A stretch of DNA of 64,000 nucleotides, taken from positions 4,526,001 through 4,590,000 of the forward strand of contig NZ_CP089312.1 in the NCBI RefSeq assembly GCF_021545335.1, given 5' to 3'. Position numbers and translations under genes: made by a program. Of the stretch, positions 6,412-15,028 are shown one piece after another. The notes beneath the pieces are model-generated. The model had not been told where the DNA came from. It did no database searches and saw nothing but the letters and a program-made list of their open reading frames with translations. This DNA comes from Streptomyces sp. GQFP (GTDB lineage: Bacteria > Actinomycetota > Actinomycetes > Streptomycetales > Streptomycetaceae). Each line of letters opens with the position of its first letter. Positions within the stretch are counted from its first letter, which is position 1.

Positions 6412-7014
6412 ATGTCCCACATGCCTCAGAGCCGCCCCTACCATCACGGAGACCTGCGCGCCGCCCTGCTCGCAGCCGCAGAACACACCCTGCGTGAGAG
6501 GGGGGTTGGCTCCCTGTCACTCCGCGAGCTCGCCCGCGAAGTCGGTGTGAGCCACGCCGCGCCCGGACGGCACTTCAAGGACAAGCAGGCCCTGCTCAAC
6601 GACCTGGCGCTGGCCGGGTACGAGCGGCTGGGCCTGGCCCTGGACGCCGCCGATGACCCGGCACTCACGATCGAACCCCGGCTCACCGCCCTCTCCCGGG
6701 CCTACCTCGGCTTCGCCGTCGACAACACCGAGCTGCTGGAGCTGATGTACGCCCGCAAGCACGACCCCGACGCCTCGGAACAGATGGCCGCCGCCTTCGA
6801 GCGGACGGTGGGCAGCCTCGTCCAGGTCGTCGCGGACGCCCAGAAACGCGGCGAGATCATCGCGGGCGACCCCGAGGAGCTGAACCTCGTCACCGGCGCC
6901 ACCCTCCACGGCATGGCCGCCCTCATCTCCGGCGGCGTGCTGACCTCGGAGGCGGCCCTGGCCGGCGTGGACAACCTGGTCCACCACCTGCTCCACGGCC
7001 TGAAGCCCCGCTGA
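6412..7014 (+). CDS. TetR-family transcriptional regulator
   Basis: A 200-residue protein with an N-terminal TetR HTH (HGDLRAALLAAAEHTLRERGVGSLSLRELAREVGVSHAAPGRHFKDKQALL, residues ~8-58), then an all-helical ligand-binding and dimerisation domain ending near LVHHLLHGL. The start could be 6412 or the ATG at 6421. It sits divergent to the SDR and probably represses both genes, releasing them when an unknown small ligand binds. The 278-bp interval after it contains no gene. Confidence 0.9.
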   Translation: MSHMPQSRPYHHGDLRAALLAAAEHTLRERGVGSLSLRELAREVGVSHAAPGRHFKDKQALLNDLALAGYERLGLALDAADDPALTIEPRLTALSRAYLGFAVDNTELLELMYARKHDPDASEQMAAAFERTVGSLVQVVADAQKRGEIIAGDPEELNLVTGATLHGMAALISGGVLTSEAALAGVDNLVHHLLHGLKPR

Positions 7015-7292
7015 CGCCTCACGTTTTTCCCACCCGGGAGTCGGCGACTGCCGAGGCGAAGCTCGCACGTCAGCAGAACGCACCCCACGGACGGCTGACG
7101 AGCCGAAACCGTCAACCCCAAAGGGCTGGCTGATGAAGTGTTTTCAGGACACGGGGGGTGCTGGCCCATAGGATCCATGCCGCCGCGTAACGCGCCGGGG
7201 CCGGAGGAACCAGTGCCCAGGCCCCGTGTCGTTTTCACTCCTATCGTGGAGCAATCACAGCAACGCTCGGCGCCGAGGCAGACAGGCAGGAC

Positions 7293-8522
7293 ATGAGGAA
7301 ACCGCAGATCGACTACGCGGCGGTCTTCCGGGCCCTGCCCGGCATGGTGGCCCTGCTCACCCCTGACCTGGTGTACGCCGACGCCAACGACGACTTCGTG
7401 CGGCTCACCGGGCGGAGCCGTGAGGAGCTGGTGGGGCGGTACATCTTCGACGTCTTTCCCGAGAACCCCAATGATCCGGCCGCCGCCGGCATGCGGGAGA
7501 CCGAGGCGTCGATGCTCCGTACGGTGGCCACCGGCGAGCGCGACACGATGGCGCTGCTCCGCTACGACATCGAGGACCCCGACCGGCCCGGCCACTGGCA
7601 GGAGCACTTCTGGAGTCCGGTCAACGCGCCGGTCCTCGGCCTCGACGGGCAGGTCGAACTGATCGCGCACCGGGTGGAGGAGGTCACCGAACTCATCCGC
7701 GCCTTCGGTGGCCCGGGCGGTGACAGCCGGGACCGTGCGCTGGAGGCCGAGCTGTACACCCGTGCCCGCGAGCTCCAGGAGGTCAACGAGCGGCTGCGCG
7801 CGGCTCATGCCCGTGAGCGTGAGGTCGCGCTTGCCCTGCAGGCGGCGATGCTGCCCCCGCCGGGGCCGACCGGGGCGCACGACGCCGCCGTGCGGTACCA
7901 GCCCGCCGTCGGCACGCTGAACGTGTGCGGCGACTGGTACGACCTGGTCGATCTGCCCGGCGGGGGCCTCGCGGTCGCCGTCGGCGACGTCGTCGGGCAC
8001 GGGCTGGCCGCCGCCTGTGCCATGGGGCAGTTGCGCAGTGCCCTGAGCGGGGCCACCCGTGTCGCGGGCGGGCCCGCCCAGGCACTGGAGGCCCTCGACC
8101 TGTACGCCCGTTCCGTCGAGGGCGCCGAGTCGACCACCGTCGTGACGACCTTCATCGACTGGGACAGCCACACCGTCACCTACAGCTGCGCCGGCCATCC
8201 TCCGCCTGCCCTCGTGCACGCCGACGGCACCGTCGCCTTTCTCGACCAGGCCACCGACCCGCCGCTCGGCGCCCGGCCCGAGCGTCAGCCTCGTCCTCAG
8301 GCCCGTACGCCCTTCGCCGAAGGTGCCGTCCTGGTGCTGTACACCGACGGTCTCATCGAACGCCGCGACGAGGACATCGACGCCGGCCTGGCCCGCCTCG
8401 CCGACTCCCTCGCCCACCACCGGCACGCGGCTCCCGAGGCCCTCGCCGACGCACTCCTGGCCGACCTCCTGCCGTCCACCGGCACCACCGACGACACCGC
8501 CCTGATCGTCCTGCGTCTGTGA
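7293..8522 (+). CDS. PAS domain-containing SpoIIE-type PP2C phosphatase
   Basis: A 409-residue cytosolic protein. Residues ~8-130 form a PAS sensor (GMVALLTPDLVYADANDDFVRLTGRSREELVGR). Residues ~145-175 form a coiled-coil linker. Residues ~185-409 form a SpoIIE/RsbU PP2C domain with LQAAMLPP, CGDWYD, GDVVGHGLAAA and C-terminal TDDTALIV motifs, including the metal-binding aspartates. Such proteins dephosphorylate anti-anti-sigma factors in partner-switching control of sigma-B-like factors. No partner gene is adjacent. The ATG at 7293 has an AGGCAGG ribosome site. Confidence 0.9.
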   Translation: MRKPQIDYAAVFRALPGMVALLTPDLVYADANDDFVRLTGRSREELVGRYIFDVFPENPNDPAAAGMRETEASMLRTVATGERDTMALLRYDIEDPDRPGHWQEHFWSPVNAPVLGLDGQVELIAHRVEEVTELIRAFGGPGGDSRDRALEAELYTRARELQEVNERLRAAHAREREVALALQAAMLPPPGPTGAHDAAVRYQPAVGTLNVCGDWYDLVDLPGGGLAVAVGDVVGHGLAAACAMGQLRSALSGATRVAGGPAQALEALDLYARSVEGAESTTVVTTFIDWDSHTVTYSCAGHPPPALVHADGTVAFLDQATDPPLGARPERQPRPQARTPFAEGAVLVLYTDGLIERRDEDIDAGLARLADSLAHHRHAAPEALADALLADLLPSTGTTDDTALIVLRL

Positions 8523-8668
8523 ACCGGTCCGGTGGGTGAGTGACAGCCCCCGGCGGGGTCAGCTCCCCGTCAGCTCCCCGATCGAGTGAACATCCCGGCC
8601 CTCGACAACCGCACCCTTCCCCCGGACGTCGTACAGCAGCAATCGGCCGTCGAATCCCGGGGGAAGAC

Positions 8669-9238
8669 ATGAACCAGCAGCAGCCCAACCAGCACCCTCT
8701 GCAGCAGCCGCCGAAGAAGCGTGGCGTCGGCAAGATCGTGGGCATCGGTTGCGCCGGTGTCTTCGGGCTCTTCGTCCTGATCGGCGCTCTCGGCGCGGCC
8801 GTCAGTGGCGGCAGCGACGGCAGCGGTGGGGGCAACGGCGGCGGCAAGGTCGGCGCCGCGCAGGAGGCCCGCGGTACCTCCAGCGACTCCAAGCCGGAGG
8901 TCGAAGCGCAGGTGCCCGTCACACTCTCCGCCGAGAAGGCCGCCTTCGTGAAGAGCCTTCTCGCCGATGGCACCGAACACACCAGCGTGCTCGTCACCGT
9001 CGCGAACAGCGGTGATCAGGAGGTCGACGTGAATCCGCTCTACTTCGCCATCACCGACACCAACGGCACCAAGCACGCCGCCGAGTTGGCCGCCGACGAG
9101 AACCAGATCGACACCGTGAAGCTGGCTCCCGGCGAGAACATCTCCGGCAGCGTCACCGGCAAGGGCAGTTTCACCCCGAAGCACGTGACCTTCACCGACG
9201 GGTTCCTCGGCGACCCGATCCGCGCCGACGTCTCCTGA
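8669..9238 (+). CDS. Membrane-anchored DUF4352-type protein
   Basis: A 189-residue protein. A polar Gln/Pro N-terminus (MNQQQPNQHPLQQPPKKR) precedes one hydrophobic segment at residues ~24-46 (IVGIGCAGVFGLFVLIGALGAAV). A Gly/Ser linker follows, then a beta-rich domain with VLVTVANSGDQEVDVNPLYFAITDTNGTKH and LAPGENISGSV, matching the DUF4352 immunoglobulin-like fold. It is probably anchored with the domain outside the cell. The ATG has GGGGGAAG upstream; the frame extends to 8540 without a better start. Exact function unknown. Confidence 0.8.
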   Translation: MNQQQPNQHPLQQPPKKRGVGKIVGIGCAGVFGLFVLIGALGAAVSGGSDGSGGGNGGGKVGAAQEARGTSSDSKPEVEAQVPVTLSAEKAAFVKSLLADGTEHTSVLVTVANSGDQEVDVNPLYFAITDTNGTKHAAELAADENQIDTVKLAPGENISGSVTGKGSFTPKHVTFTDGFLGDPIRADVS

Positions 9239-9518
9239 CCCGCTTGGAGGGACCTGACCCGTCTGGAGGGAGAGGAGCGCAGCCGTCGCGTTGACATGGA
9301 TCCTCGCCGGACGTTCACTGGCAGCACGGCGCGGCGCCGGGCGGAAGGGGGCCGCTCCGGATCACCCACCAAGGCTTTCGCCTCACCGTGCTCGGCAGGG
9401 TCACCGCGGGCAGGTGACCGCAGCGTCGATGCAGGACCGACCGGGTCTCCGAGAGCCTGGAACAGGCCGTCGGGAAGACCGAGGACGCCTTCGGGCGCAA
9501 CGGAAGCGGCACCTACAG

Positions 9519-9863
9519 ATGTACGACCAGACACGCGCCCAGCAGTCTTCCGACCAGCCTCCCGGCCGCTCCCAGCGCCGGACCAGCGGGCCTGAGCCGC
9601 TGCTCGGGGCGAACGAGCGGGACGAGATCGTGCGGCGGCTCGGGCGAGCCATCAACCACTTCGCGGACACCCCGCGTGAGGCGTTGGAGGAGGCCGAGGG
9701 TGCCTACGACGACGCCGTCGCCCAGCTGGTGAACGCCCTCGCGGAGCGGCGTCGTCTTCTCCACGAGGGCTGGCAGGGGCACGATCCCGAGACGCAGTCC
9801 GACGAACTCCGGCTCTCGCTGAGGCAGTACCGGGAGATCACCCAGCGGCTGCTCCACCTCTAG
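9519..9863 (+). CDS. Hypothetical helical protein
   Basis: A 114-residue protein I do not recognise beyond a general likeness to small Streptomyces proteins. After a disordered N-terminus (MYDQTRAQQSSDQPPG) residues 28-114 are predicted helical and charged (GANERDEIVRRLGRAINHFADTPREALEEAEGAYDDAVAQLVNAL...REITQRLLHL), compatible with a small helical bundle. The frame is open from 9291, but the ATG at 9519 begins sequence of typical composition. It ends directly in a terminator hairpin. Confidence 0.5.
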   Translation: MYDQTRAQQSSDQPPGRSQRRTSGPEPLLGANERDEIVRRLGRAINHFADTPREALEEAEGAYDDAVAQLVNALAERRRLLHEGWQGHDPETQSDELRLSLRQYREITQRLLHL

Positions 9864-9891
9864 GACCTGCGCAGGGCGCCTACGCAGGTCC
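9863..9891 (+). terminator. Hairpin after the hypothetical gene
   Basis: GGACCTGCG (9863-9871) and CGCAGGTCC (9883-9891) are perfectly complementary around an 11-nt loop and begin within the stop codon. No T-run follows, as is common in high-GC actinomycetes. It separates this gene from the sugar transporter operon. Confidence 0.55.
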
Positions 9892-9958
9892 TTGACTACC
9901 CTTGCCTTTAAGTTCCCTTTGCGCGGTTATGTCGCACAAAAGTTCTAAGGAACGGGAC

Positions 9959-11098
9959 ATGGGTACCGATGCCGGCCTGCCAGCCGTAAAGCGAAGGTCT
10001 CTCGCCAGATCCAGAGCTCTCGCCGTCACTGTCGCCGTTGCCGTTGGTCTCGGGCTCGTCGGGGCCTGTGGGGGCGGGGGCAGCGGTAGTGGCGACGGCG
10101 GCGGTGGTGGTGATCGGATCACCGTCGGGGTTCTGCTTCCCGGCGGCGGGGCATCGCGGTTCGGGCAGTTCGACAAGCCCCTTATCGAGGAGAGGCTCAA
10201 GGAGCTTTGTCCTGACTGTCCTGCCGCCAATGTCGCCGCCACCCCCGATCCCCAGGTTCAGCAGCAGCAGTTCGAGGCCATGATCACCCGGGGTGTCGAT
10301 GTGGTCATCCTCGCCGCCGTCGATCCCCAGCTGATGCGTCCGTCCGTCGAGTCCGCCCATCGGGCCGGGATTCCCGTCGTCGCCTACGACCGGCTCGCGC
10401 AGGGGCCGATCTCCGGGTACGTCACCTTCGACGGGGAGGAGGTCGGGCGGCTTCAGGCGGAGGCTCTGCTGACCGCCATGGCGGCCGACGGCGGTGACGG
10501 GCGGCGGATCGTCATGATGAACGGGGCCACCACCGACCCCAACGCCGGGTGGTACAAGGACGGCGCGCTCAAGGTCCTCAAAGGCAAGGTGACCATCGGG
10601 AAGTCCTACGACACCGTCGGATGGCGGGCCGAGAACGCCTACGTCAACATGACCGGCGCCATCGCCGCACTCGGCGGCGAGAACATCGACGGCGTCCTCT
10701 CCGCCAACGACACCATGGCCGGTGCCGTCGTCTCCGCCCTGAATGCCGCCAAGGTCCGGCCGCTGCCGCCCATCACCGGGCAGGACGCCGACCTGCTGGC
10801 CGTACGGCGGATCGTCAAGGGCGATCAGTACATGACCATCTACAAGCCCTTCAAGCGCGCGACCGACGCCACCGTCCAGATGGCCGTCACCCTCGGGCGC
10901 GGTGAGGAGGTCGGGGCCATCGCCACCGGCACCGTCGACAGTCCGACGACCAAGGACGTGCCCGCGGTGCTGCTGCCGTCCGTCTCGGTGACTGTCGGCA
11001 ATATCGGGGAGACGCTGGTCAAGGACGGTATGTACACCGTCGACCAGATTTGTACGCCTGCTCTCCGGTCCGCCTGCGATCGGGCCGGTCTCACCTGA
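9959..11098 (+). CDS. Sugar ABC transporter substrate-binding lipoprotein (XylF-like)
   Basis: A 379-residue lipoprotein. Its signal peptide has a basic start (KRRSLARSR), a hydrophobic core and lipobox LVGAC, followed by a Gly/Ser linker. The mature part is a type-1 periplasmic-binding fold of the xylose/ribose class (VGVLLPGGGASRFGQFDKPLIEE...VVILAAVDPQ...IPVVAYDRL...NGVLSANDTMAGAV-like core). The start at 9959 has AAGGAACGGGA upstream. It forms an operon with the ATPase and permease that follow. The substrate is probably a pentose or related monosaccharide; this cannot be settled by eye. Confidence 0.9.
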   Translation: MGTDAGLPAVKRRSLARSRALAVTVAVAVGLGLVGACGGGGSGSGDGGGGGDRITVGVLLPGGGASRFGQFDKPLIEERLKELCPDCPAANVAATPDPQVQQQQFEAMITRGVDVVILAAVDPQLMRPSVESAHRAGIPVVAYDRLAQGPISGYVTFDGEEVGRLQAEALLTAMAADGGDGRRIVMMNGATTDPNAGWYKDGALKVLKGKVTIGKSYDTVGWRAENAYVNMTGAIAALGGENIDGVLSANDTMAGAVVSALNAAKVRPLPPITGQDADLLAVRRIVKGDQYMTIYKPFKRATDATVQMAVTLGRGEEVGAIATGTVDSPTTKDVPAVLLPSVSVTVGNIGETLVKDGMYTVDQICTPALRSACDRAGLT

Positions 11099-11136
11099 CA
11101 CACATCCCCACAGCGCCGACGGGAAGGAGGTGGCTC

Positions 11137-11913
11137 GTGCCCGGTCAGCCTCTGCTGGCGTTGCGCGGTGTCTCCAAACGGTTCGCCGCCGTACAGGCGC
11201 TGGTCGACATCGAGCTGGAGGTCAGGGCCGGGGAGGTGGTCGCCCTCGTCGGGGACAACGCCGCCGGCAAGTCCACCCTGGTGAAGGTGATCTCCGGGGT
11301 CGGGCCTCCCGACAAAGGGGTTATCGAGTGGGAGGGGAGTCCTGTGCAGATCAAGCATCCCCAGGACGCCCGCCTCCTCGGGATCGCCACCGTCTATCAG
11401 GACCTCGCCATGTGCGAGAACCTCGACGTCGTCGCCAATCTCTTCCTCGGGCGGGAGATCCACCGCTTCGGGGTTCTCGACGAGGTCGAGATGGAGCGGC
11501 GTACCCGCGAGCTGCTGCACACCCTCTCCATCCGGATCCCCGATGTGCGCGTGCCGCTCGCCAGTCTCTCCGGCGGACAGCGGCAGGTCGTCGCGATCAC
11601 CCGGTCCTTCCTCGGCTCGCCCCGGCTGCTGCTGCTCGACGAACCCACCGCCTCCCTGGGCATCCAGCAGACCAACCAGCTCCTCGACCTGATCGAGGAG
11701 CTGCGCGACCAGGGGCTCGGGGTGCTGCTCATCAGCCACAACATGAGTGACATCAAGGCCGTCGCCGACCGGGTCGCCGTGCTGCGCCTCGGCCGTAACA
11801 ACGGTCTCTTCGACGTGAACACGACCTCCCAGGAGCAGATCATCTCCTCCATCACCGGCGCGGCCGACCATGCCGTCGCCCACCGGCCGCGCCCGGAAGA
11901 GGTGTGGCCGTGA
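11137..11913 (+). CDS. Sugar ABC transporter ATP-binding protein
   Basis: A 258-residue ATPase with Walker A GDNAAGKST (residues ~40-48), Q-loop YQDLAMCENLDVVAN, signature LSGGQRQVVAI, Walker B LLLLDEPTASLG and H-loop LLISHNMSD. It has a single ABC domain, unlike the duplicated RbsA/XylG proteins, which is common in actinomycete carbohydrate systems of this class. The GTG start has GGAAGGAGG upstream. The last 10 bp overlap the permease gene, indicating coupled translation. Confidence 0.9.
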   Translation: MPGQPLLALRGVSKRFAAVQALVDIELEVRAGEVVALVGDNAAGKSTLVKVISGVGPPDKGVIEWEGSPVQIKHPQDARLLGIATVYQDLAMCENLDVVANLFLGREIHRFGVLDEVEMERRTRELLHTLSIRIPDVRVPLASLSGGQRQVVAITRSFLGSPRLLLLDEPTASLGIQQTNQLLDLIEELRDQGLGVLLISHNMSDIKAVADRVAVLRLGRNNGLFDVNTTSQEQIISSITGAADHAVAHRPRPEEVWP

Positions 11914-13124
11914 AGACCAGTGTCAGCGTGGCCGTGAAGGGGCGGGTCTCGGTGTACGTCGGTGCCGTGCGTCGGAGGGTTCGTGAAGGGGGCCTCGGGC
12001 CCGCGCCCGTGCTGCTCGCCCTCGCCGTCACCTGGGTGGTCTTCCAGAGTCTCAACGACAAGTTCCTCTCGCCACGCAATCTGTCCGTCCTCAGCGTCGA
12101 CATCGTCGGGACCGGCATGGTCGCCGTGGGCATCGTGTTCGTGCTGCTGATCGGCGAGATCGATCTGTCCGTCGGGTCGCTCGCCGGGCTGGCGGGCGCG
12201 GTGTTCGCCGCGCTGAACGTCAACCTCGGTATGACGGAATGGCTCGCCGTGCTCATCGCCGTCATCTGCGGTACGGCCATCGGGGCGCTCCACGGCTTCC
12301 TGTTCGCCAAGTTCGGCGTACCCGCGTTCGTCGTCACCCTCGCCGGGCTGCTGGCCTGGAGCGGGCTGATGATCTACCTGCTCGGGCCCGACAGCTCCAT
12401 CCACTTCAGCGAGGACGGGCTGGTCGCCACCCTGACCAGCCGCTACTACAGCGCCCCCGGCTTCACCTACGGTCTCGCGGCGGTCTGTACGGCCGCCTAT
12501 CTGTTCTTCTCCCTGCGCGAACGCGGGCGTCGCGCCGGCGCCGGGATGCCGTGCCGGCCGGTGGGCGAGATCTGGGTACGTACCGTGCTGCTGGCGGTCG
12601 TCGCGTTCACGACCGTCGCCGTGCTCGGGAACTTCGAGGGGCTGCCGCTGGCGCTGCTGATCTTCCTCGGGTTCATCGTCGCCTCTGACCTGCTGCTGCG
12701 CCGTACGCCCTATGGACGGCAGGTGCTCGCGCTGGGCGGCGGGGTGGAGGCGGCCCGGCGGGCGGGCGTCGATGTGACGCGCGTACGGGTCTCGGTGTTC
12801 ATGGTGGCGGGGACGTTGGCGTCGGTCGGCGGGCTGTTCGTCGCGTCGCGGTTCACCTCGGCGAGCCAGGTCTCGGGGTCCGGCATGCTGCTGATCAACG
12901 CGGTCGCCGCCGCCGTCATCGGCGGGACCAGTCTGTTCGGGGGGCGCGGCTCGACCTGGTCGGCGCTGCTGGGGGTGCTCATCATCCAGTCGATCGCGTC
13001 GGGCATGGCGCTGCTGGGTGTGCAGACCGCGCTTCAGTTCATGATCACCGGTGGAGTGCTGATCACCGCTGTCATCTTCGACTCCCTGGCTCGCCGGACG
13101 GCTGCCTCGCGGGTACGGGCCTGA
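11904..13124 (+). CDS. Sugar ABC transporter permease (XylH-like, BPD_transp_2)
   Basis: A 406-residue membrane protein with about ten hydrophobic segments. It shows the RbsC/XylH hallmarks NLSVLSVDIVGTGMVAVGIVFVLLIGEIDLSVGSLAGL and ALGGGVEAARRAGVDVTRVRVSVFMVAGTLASVGGLF. The C-terminal GGTSLFGGRGSTWSALLGVLIIQSI segment is also typical. It is the single channel subunit and probably works as a homodimer with the ATPase upstream. It starts at a GTG overlapping the ATPase stop. The next gene is convergent, 18 bp away. Confidence 0.92.
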   Translation: MAVKTSVSVAVKGRVSVYVGAVRRRVREGGLGPAPVLLALAVTWVVFQSLNDKFLSPRNLSVLSVDIVGTGMVAVGIVFVLLIGEIDLSVGSLAGLAGAVFAALNVNLGMTEWLAVLIAVICGTAIGALHGFLFAKFGVPAFVVTLAGLLAWSGLMIYLLGPDSSIHFSEDGLVATLTSRYYSAPGFTYGLAAVCTAAYLFFSLRERGRRAGAGMPCRPVGEIWVRTVLLAVVAFTTVAVLGNFEGLPLALLIFLGFIVASDLLLRRTPYGRQVLALGGGVEAARRAGVDVTRVRVSVFMVAGTLASVGGLFVASRFTSASQVSGSGMLLINAVAAAVIGGTSLFGGRGSTWSALLGVLIIQSIASGMALLGVQTALQFMITGGVLITAVIFDSLARRTAASRVRA

Positions 13125-13142
13125 GGGCGGGGAACAGCGCGC

Positions 13143-14321
13143 TTACGGTTCCTCTCCCCACGCCAGCGCGTGCGGGCCGAACCTGTTCTCGTTCTCGTAC
13201 GCCGCCATCCGGGCGTTCCTCGCGTCGGCCTCCGGACCGTCCGGCAGGTGGTAGACCTCGCCCGCGCTCGCCGAACCTGCCTGCACCCGGGTGGCGGTGG
13301 TCAGCCGTCGGTGTACGTACCGGGTCAGGGCGTCCGGGATGTCCGCCGGTGTCGCGCCCGCGAGGCAGTCGCCCAGTACCGCCGCGTCCATGATCGCCTG
13401 GGCCGCGCCCTGGGCCTGGAACGGGACCATCGCGTGGGCGCTGTCGCCGAGGAGGGTCACCCTGCCGAGGTGCCAGCGGGTGAGGGGGGTGCGGGTGTGG
13501 ATGGCGTAGCGGAACACCTGGCCGGCGCGTTCCAGGGCCGTGCGGATCCGGGGGTCCCAGCCGGCGAACTCGCGGAGCTGTTCCCCCGGTTCGGCTTTGG
13601 CCGTCCACGACTCCGTCCACTCCGCCCATGACTCGGGGGCCGCCCGCGCCGTGAACACGGCGACCAGGTTGAGGAGTTCGCCGCCGCGGACCCAGTAGTG
13701 GACGACGTGCCGGCCGGGGCCGAGCCAGCCCGCGTACTCCGGCAGGTGCAGGTCGGCCACCTGGGCTGCCGGGAGCAGTGCGCGGTAGGCGGCGGTGCCG
13801 GAGAAGACGGCCTCGTCGGGGCCGAAGAGCCACTGGCGGGCCGAGGAGCGCACACCGTCGGCGGCGACGACCAGGTCGGCGGCCAGGCACTCGCCGCCCG
13901 CTGTCGTGACGTACGCCTGCCTGTCGTCCTGGTCGATGCCCACGGCCTCCGTGTTCAGGCGGACCGACTCGGGTGGGACCCGGTCCGCCAGTGCCTGGTG
14001 CAGGTCGGCCCGGTGGACCTGTAGGTAGGGCGCCCCGAACTCGGACTCCGCGTCGGGGCCGATGACGTATCGGCAGATCTCGGTGCCGTCGGACCAGGTG
14101 TGGAAGGTCAGGCGGGTGGGGTGGGCCGCGCGGGCGGCGACGGTGTCCAGGAGGCCCAGGTGGCGTAGTACGCGGGTGGCGTTGGGGGCGAGTTGGATGC
14201 CGGCGCCGATCTCGGTGAAGTGGCGTGTGCGGTCGAGGAGGGTGACTTCGTGGCCGGCGGCGCGGAGGCTCAGGGTGGCGGTCAGTCCGCCGATGCCGGC
14301 CCCTACGACGATGGCCCGCAT
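13143..14321 (-). CDS. FAD-dependent monooxygenase (salicylate hydroxylase-like)
   Basis: A 392-residue class A flavoprotein monooxygenase. It has an N-terminal Rossmann motif IVVGAGIGGLTATLSLRAAGHEVTLL-like (residues 3-30) and a DG motif in VVAADGVRSSAR. The GD/flavin-ribityl motif LLGDSAHAMVPFQAQGAAQAIMDA is near residue 285. It uses NAD(P)H and O2 to hydroxylate, typically an aromatic ring. The ATG at 14321 has GAGGGGAG upstream on the minus strand and begins the Rossmann strand immediately. It is a lone gene with a composite repeat upstream; substrate unknown. Confidence 0.9.
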   Translation of the reverse strand: MRAIVVGAGIGGLTATLSLRAAGHEVTLLDRTRHFTEIGAGIQLAPNATRVLRHLGLLDTVAARAAHPTRLTFHTWSDGTEICRYVIGPDAESEFGAPYLQVHRADLHQALADRVPPESVRLNTEAVGIDQDDRQAYVTTAGGECLAADLVVAADGVRSSARQWLFGPDEAVFSGTAAYRALLPAAQVADLHLPEYAGWLGPGRHVVHYWVRGGELLNLVAVFTARAAPESWAEWTESWTAKAEPGEQLREFAGWDPRIRTALERAGQVFRYAIHTRTPLTRWHLGRVTLLGDSAHAMVPFQAQGAAQAIMDAAVLGDCLAGATPADIPDALTRYVHRRLTTATRVQAGSASAGEVYHLPDGPEADARNARMAAYENENRFGPHALAWGEEP

Positions 14322-14371
14322 GCCCGCTCCCCTCAGCAGCCCGGCTCGGTGAAGCACCCGGCCCTATCTTT

Positions 14372-14695
14372 CCTCGCCCCCGCCGCCCCTACCCGTCCCA
14401 TCCCTGGGGGCTGCGCCCCCAGACCCCCCTTTTCGGCCTGAACGGCCTCGTCCTCAAACGCCGGACGGGCTGGAGGGTGGAGGCGGCCGGGTGGGTGGGA
14501 AAGTCGCGCTGAACGCGCTCGTCCTCAAACGCCGGACGGGCTGGATGTGGCGCCGGCCGGTGCTTGATCTTTCAGCCCAGGCCCAGGCATTTCAGCCCGT
14601 CCGGCGTTTGAGGACGAGCGCGTTCAGCGCGATACGGGGGTTCGGGGGCGGAGCCCCCGAGGATGGGACGGGTAGGGGCGGCGGGGGCGAGGAAA
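14372..14695. repeat. Composite intergenic palindromic repeat, copy 1
   Basis: Outer arms CTCGCCCCCGCCGCCCCTAC (14373-14392) and its inverse near 14675-14692 enclose GGGGGCTGCGCCCCC-type hairpins and three CAAACGCCGGACGGGCTG modules in both orientations. Four more copies occur at 26556, 31375, 33354 and 51241. It lies between two divergent genes (monooxygenase and nSTAND) and could fold into a long cruciform or RNA hairpin. No transposase is present. Confidence 0.85.
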
Positions 14696-14729
14696 CCCCC
14701 CTCAAGCCGACGCCCGCCCCGTAAACGCC

Positions 14730-14771
14730 GTTCGGCACCGGTCCCTCCCCACGTGGGGACCGGTGCCGAAC
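14730..14771. terminator. Perfect 16-bp inverted repeat upstream of the nSTAND gene
   Basis: GTTCGGCACCGGTCCC (14730-14745) and its exact complement (14756-14771) flank a 10-nt loop that contains CCACGTGG. It lies in the 333-bp gap between the repeat and the nSTAND start. It could be a terminator or an operator. The rest of the gap holds a GAGAGGAGG site followed by a 12-codon frame (14936-14974) and little else. Confidence 0.45.
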
Positions 14772-15028
14772 GATGGGCTAGGACCCGCTGGCGAATCCGG
14801 CGAAGCTGGCCGAGAACATTCGGCCTTCGAGCTGCCCCTGGGATCGCTGCGCAGGTGGTCCGGGTGGACGCCACGCGGCTGGTTCCTTGTTGCGTCATGA
14901 TCCTGCCATTCAGAGCTCGTGGAGAGGAGGTTCCGGTGTCGGGGCGAACGCTTAACCGCAGGTCAGCCGTATAGAGTGGGTTTTCCGGTCCGGATGACAC
15001 CGGATGACATACGCGGGGGAAGTAAGGG

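Noticed and set aside
9240..9518. Possible CsbD-like remnant upstream of the hypothetical gene
   Set aside because: A stretch reading ESLEQAVGKTEDAFG is suggestive, but no start, ribosome site or longer similarity supports a gene.
14372..14695. Composite repeat considered as an insertion sequence
   Set aside because: No transposase frame and no target-site duplication are visible; it is better described as a non-coding repeat.
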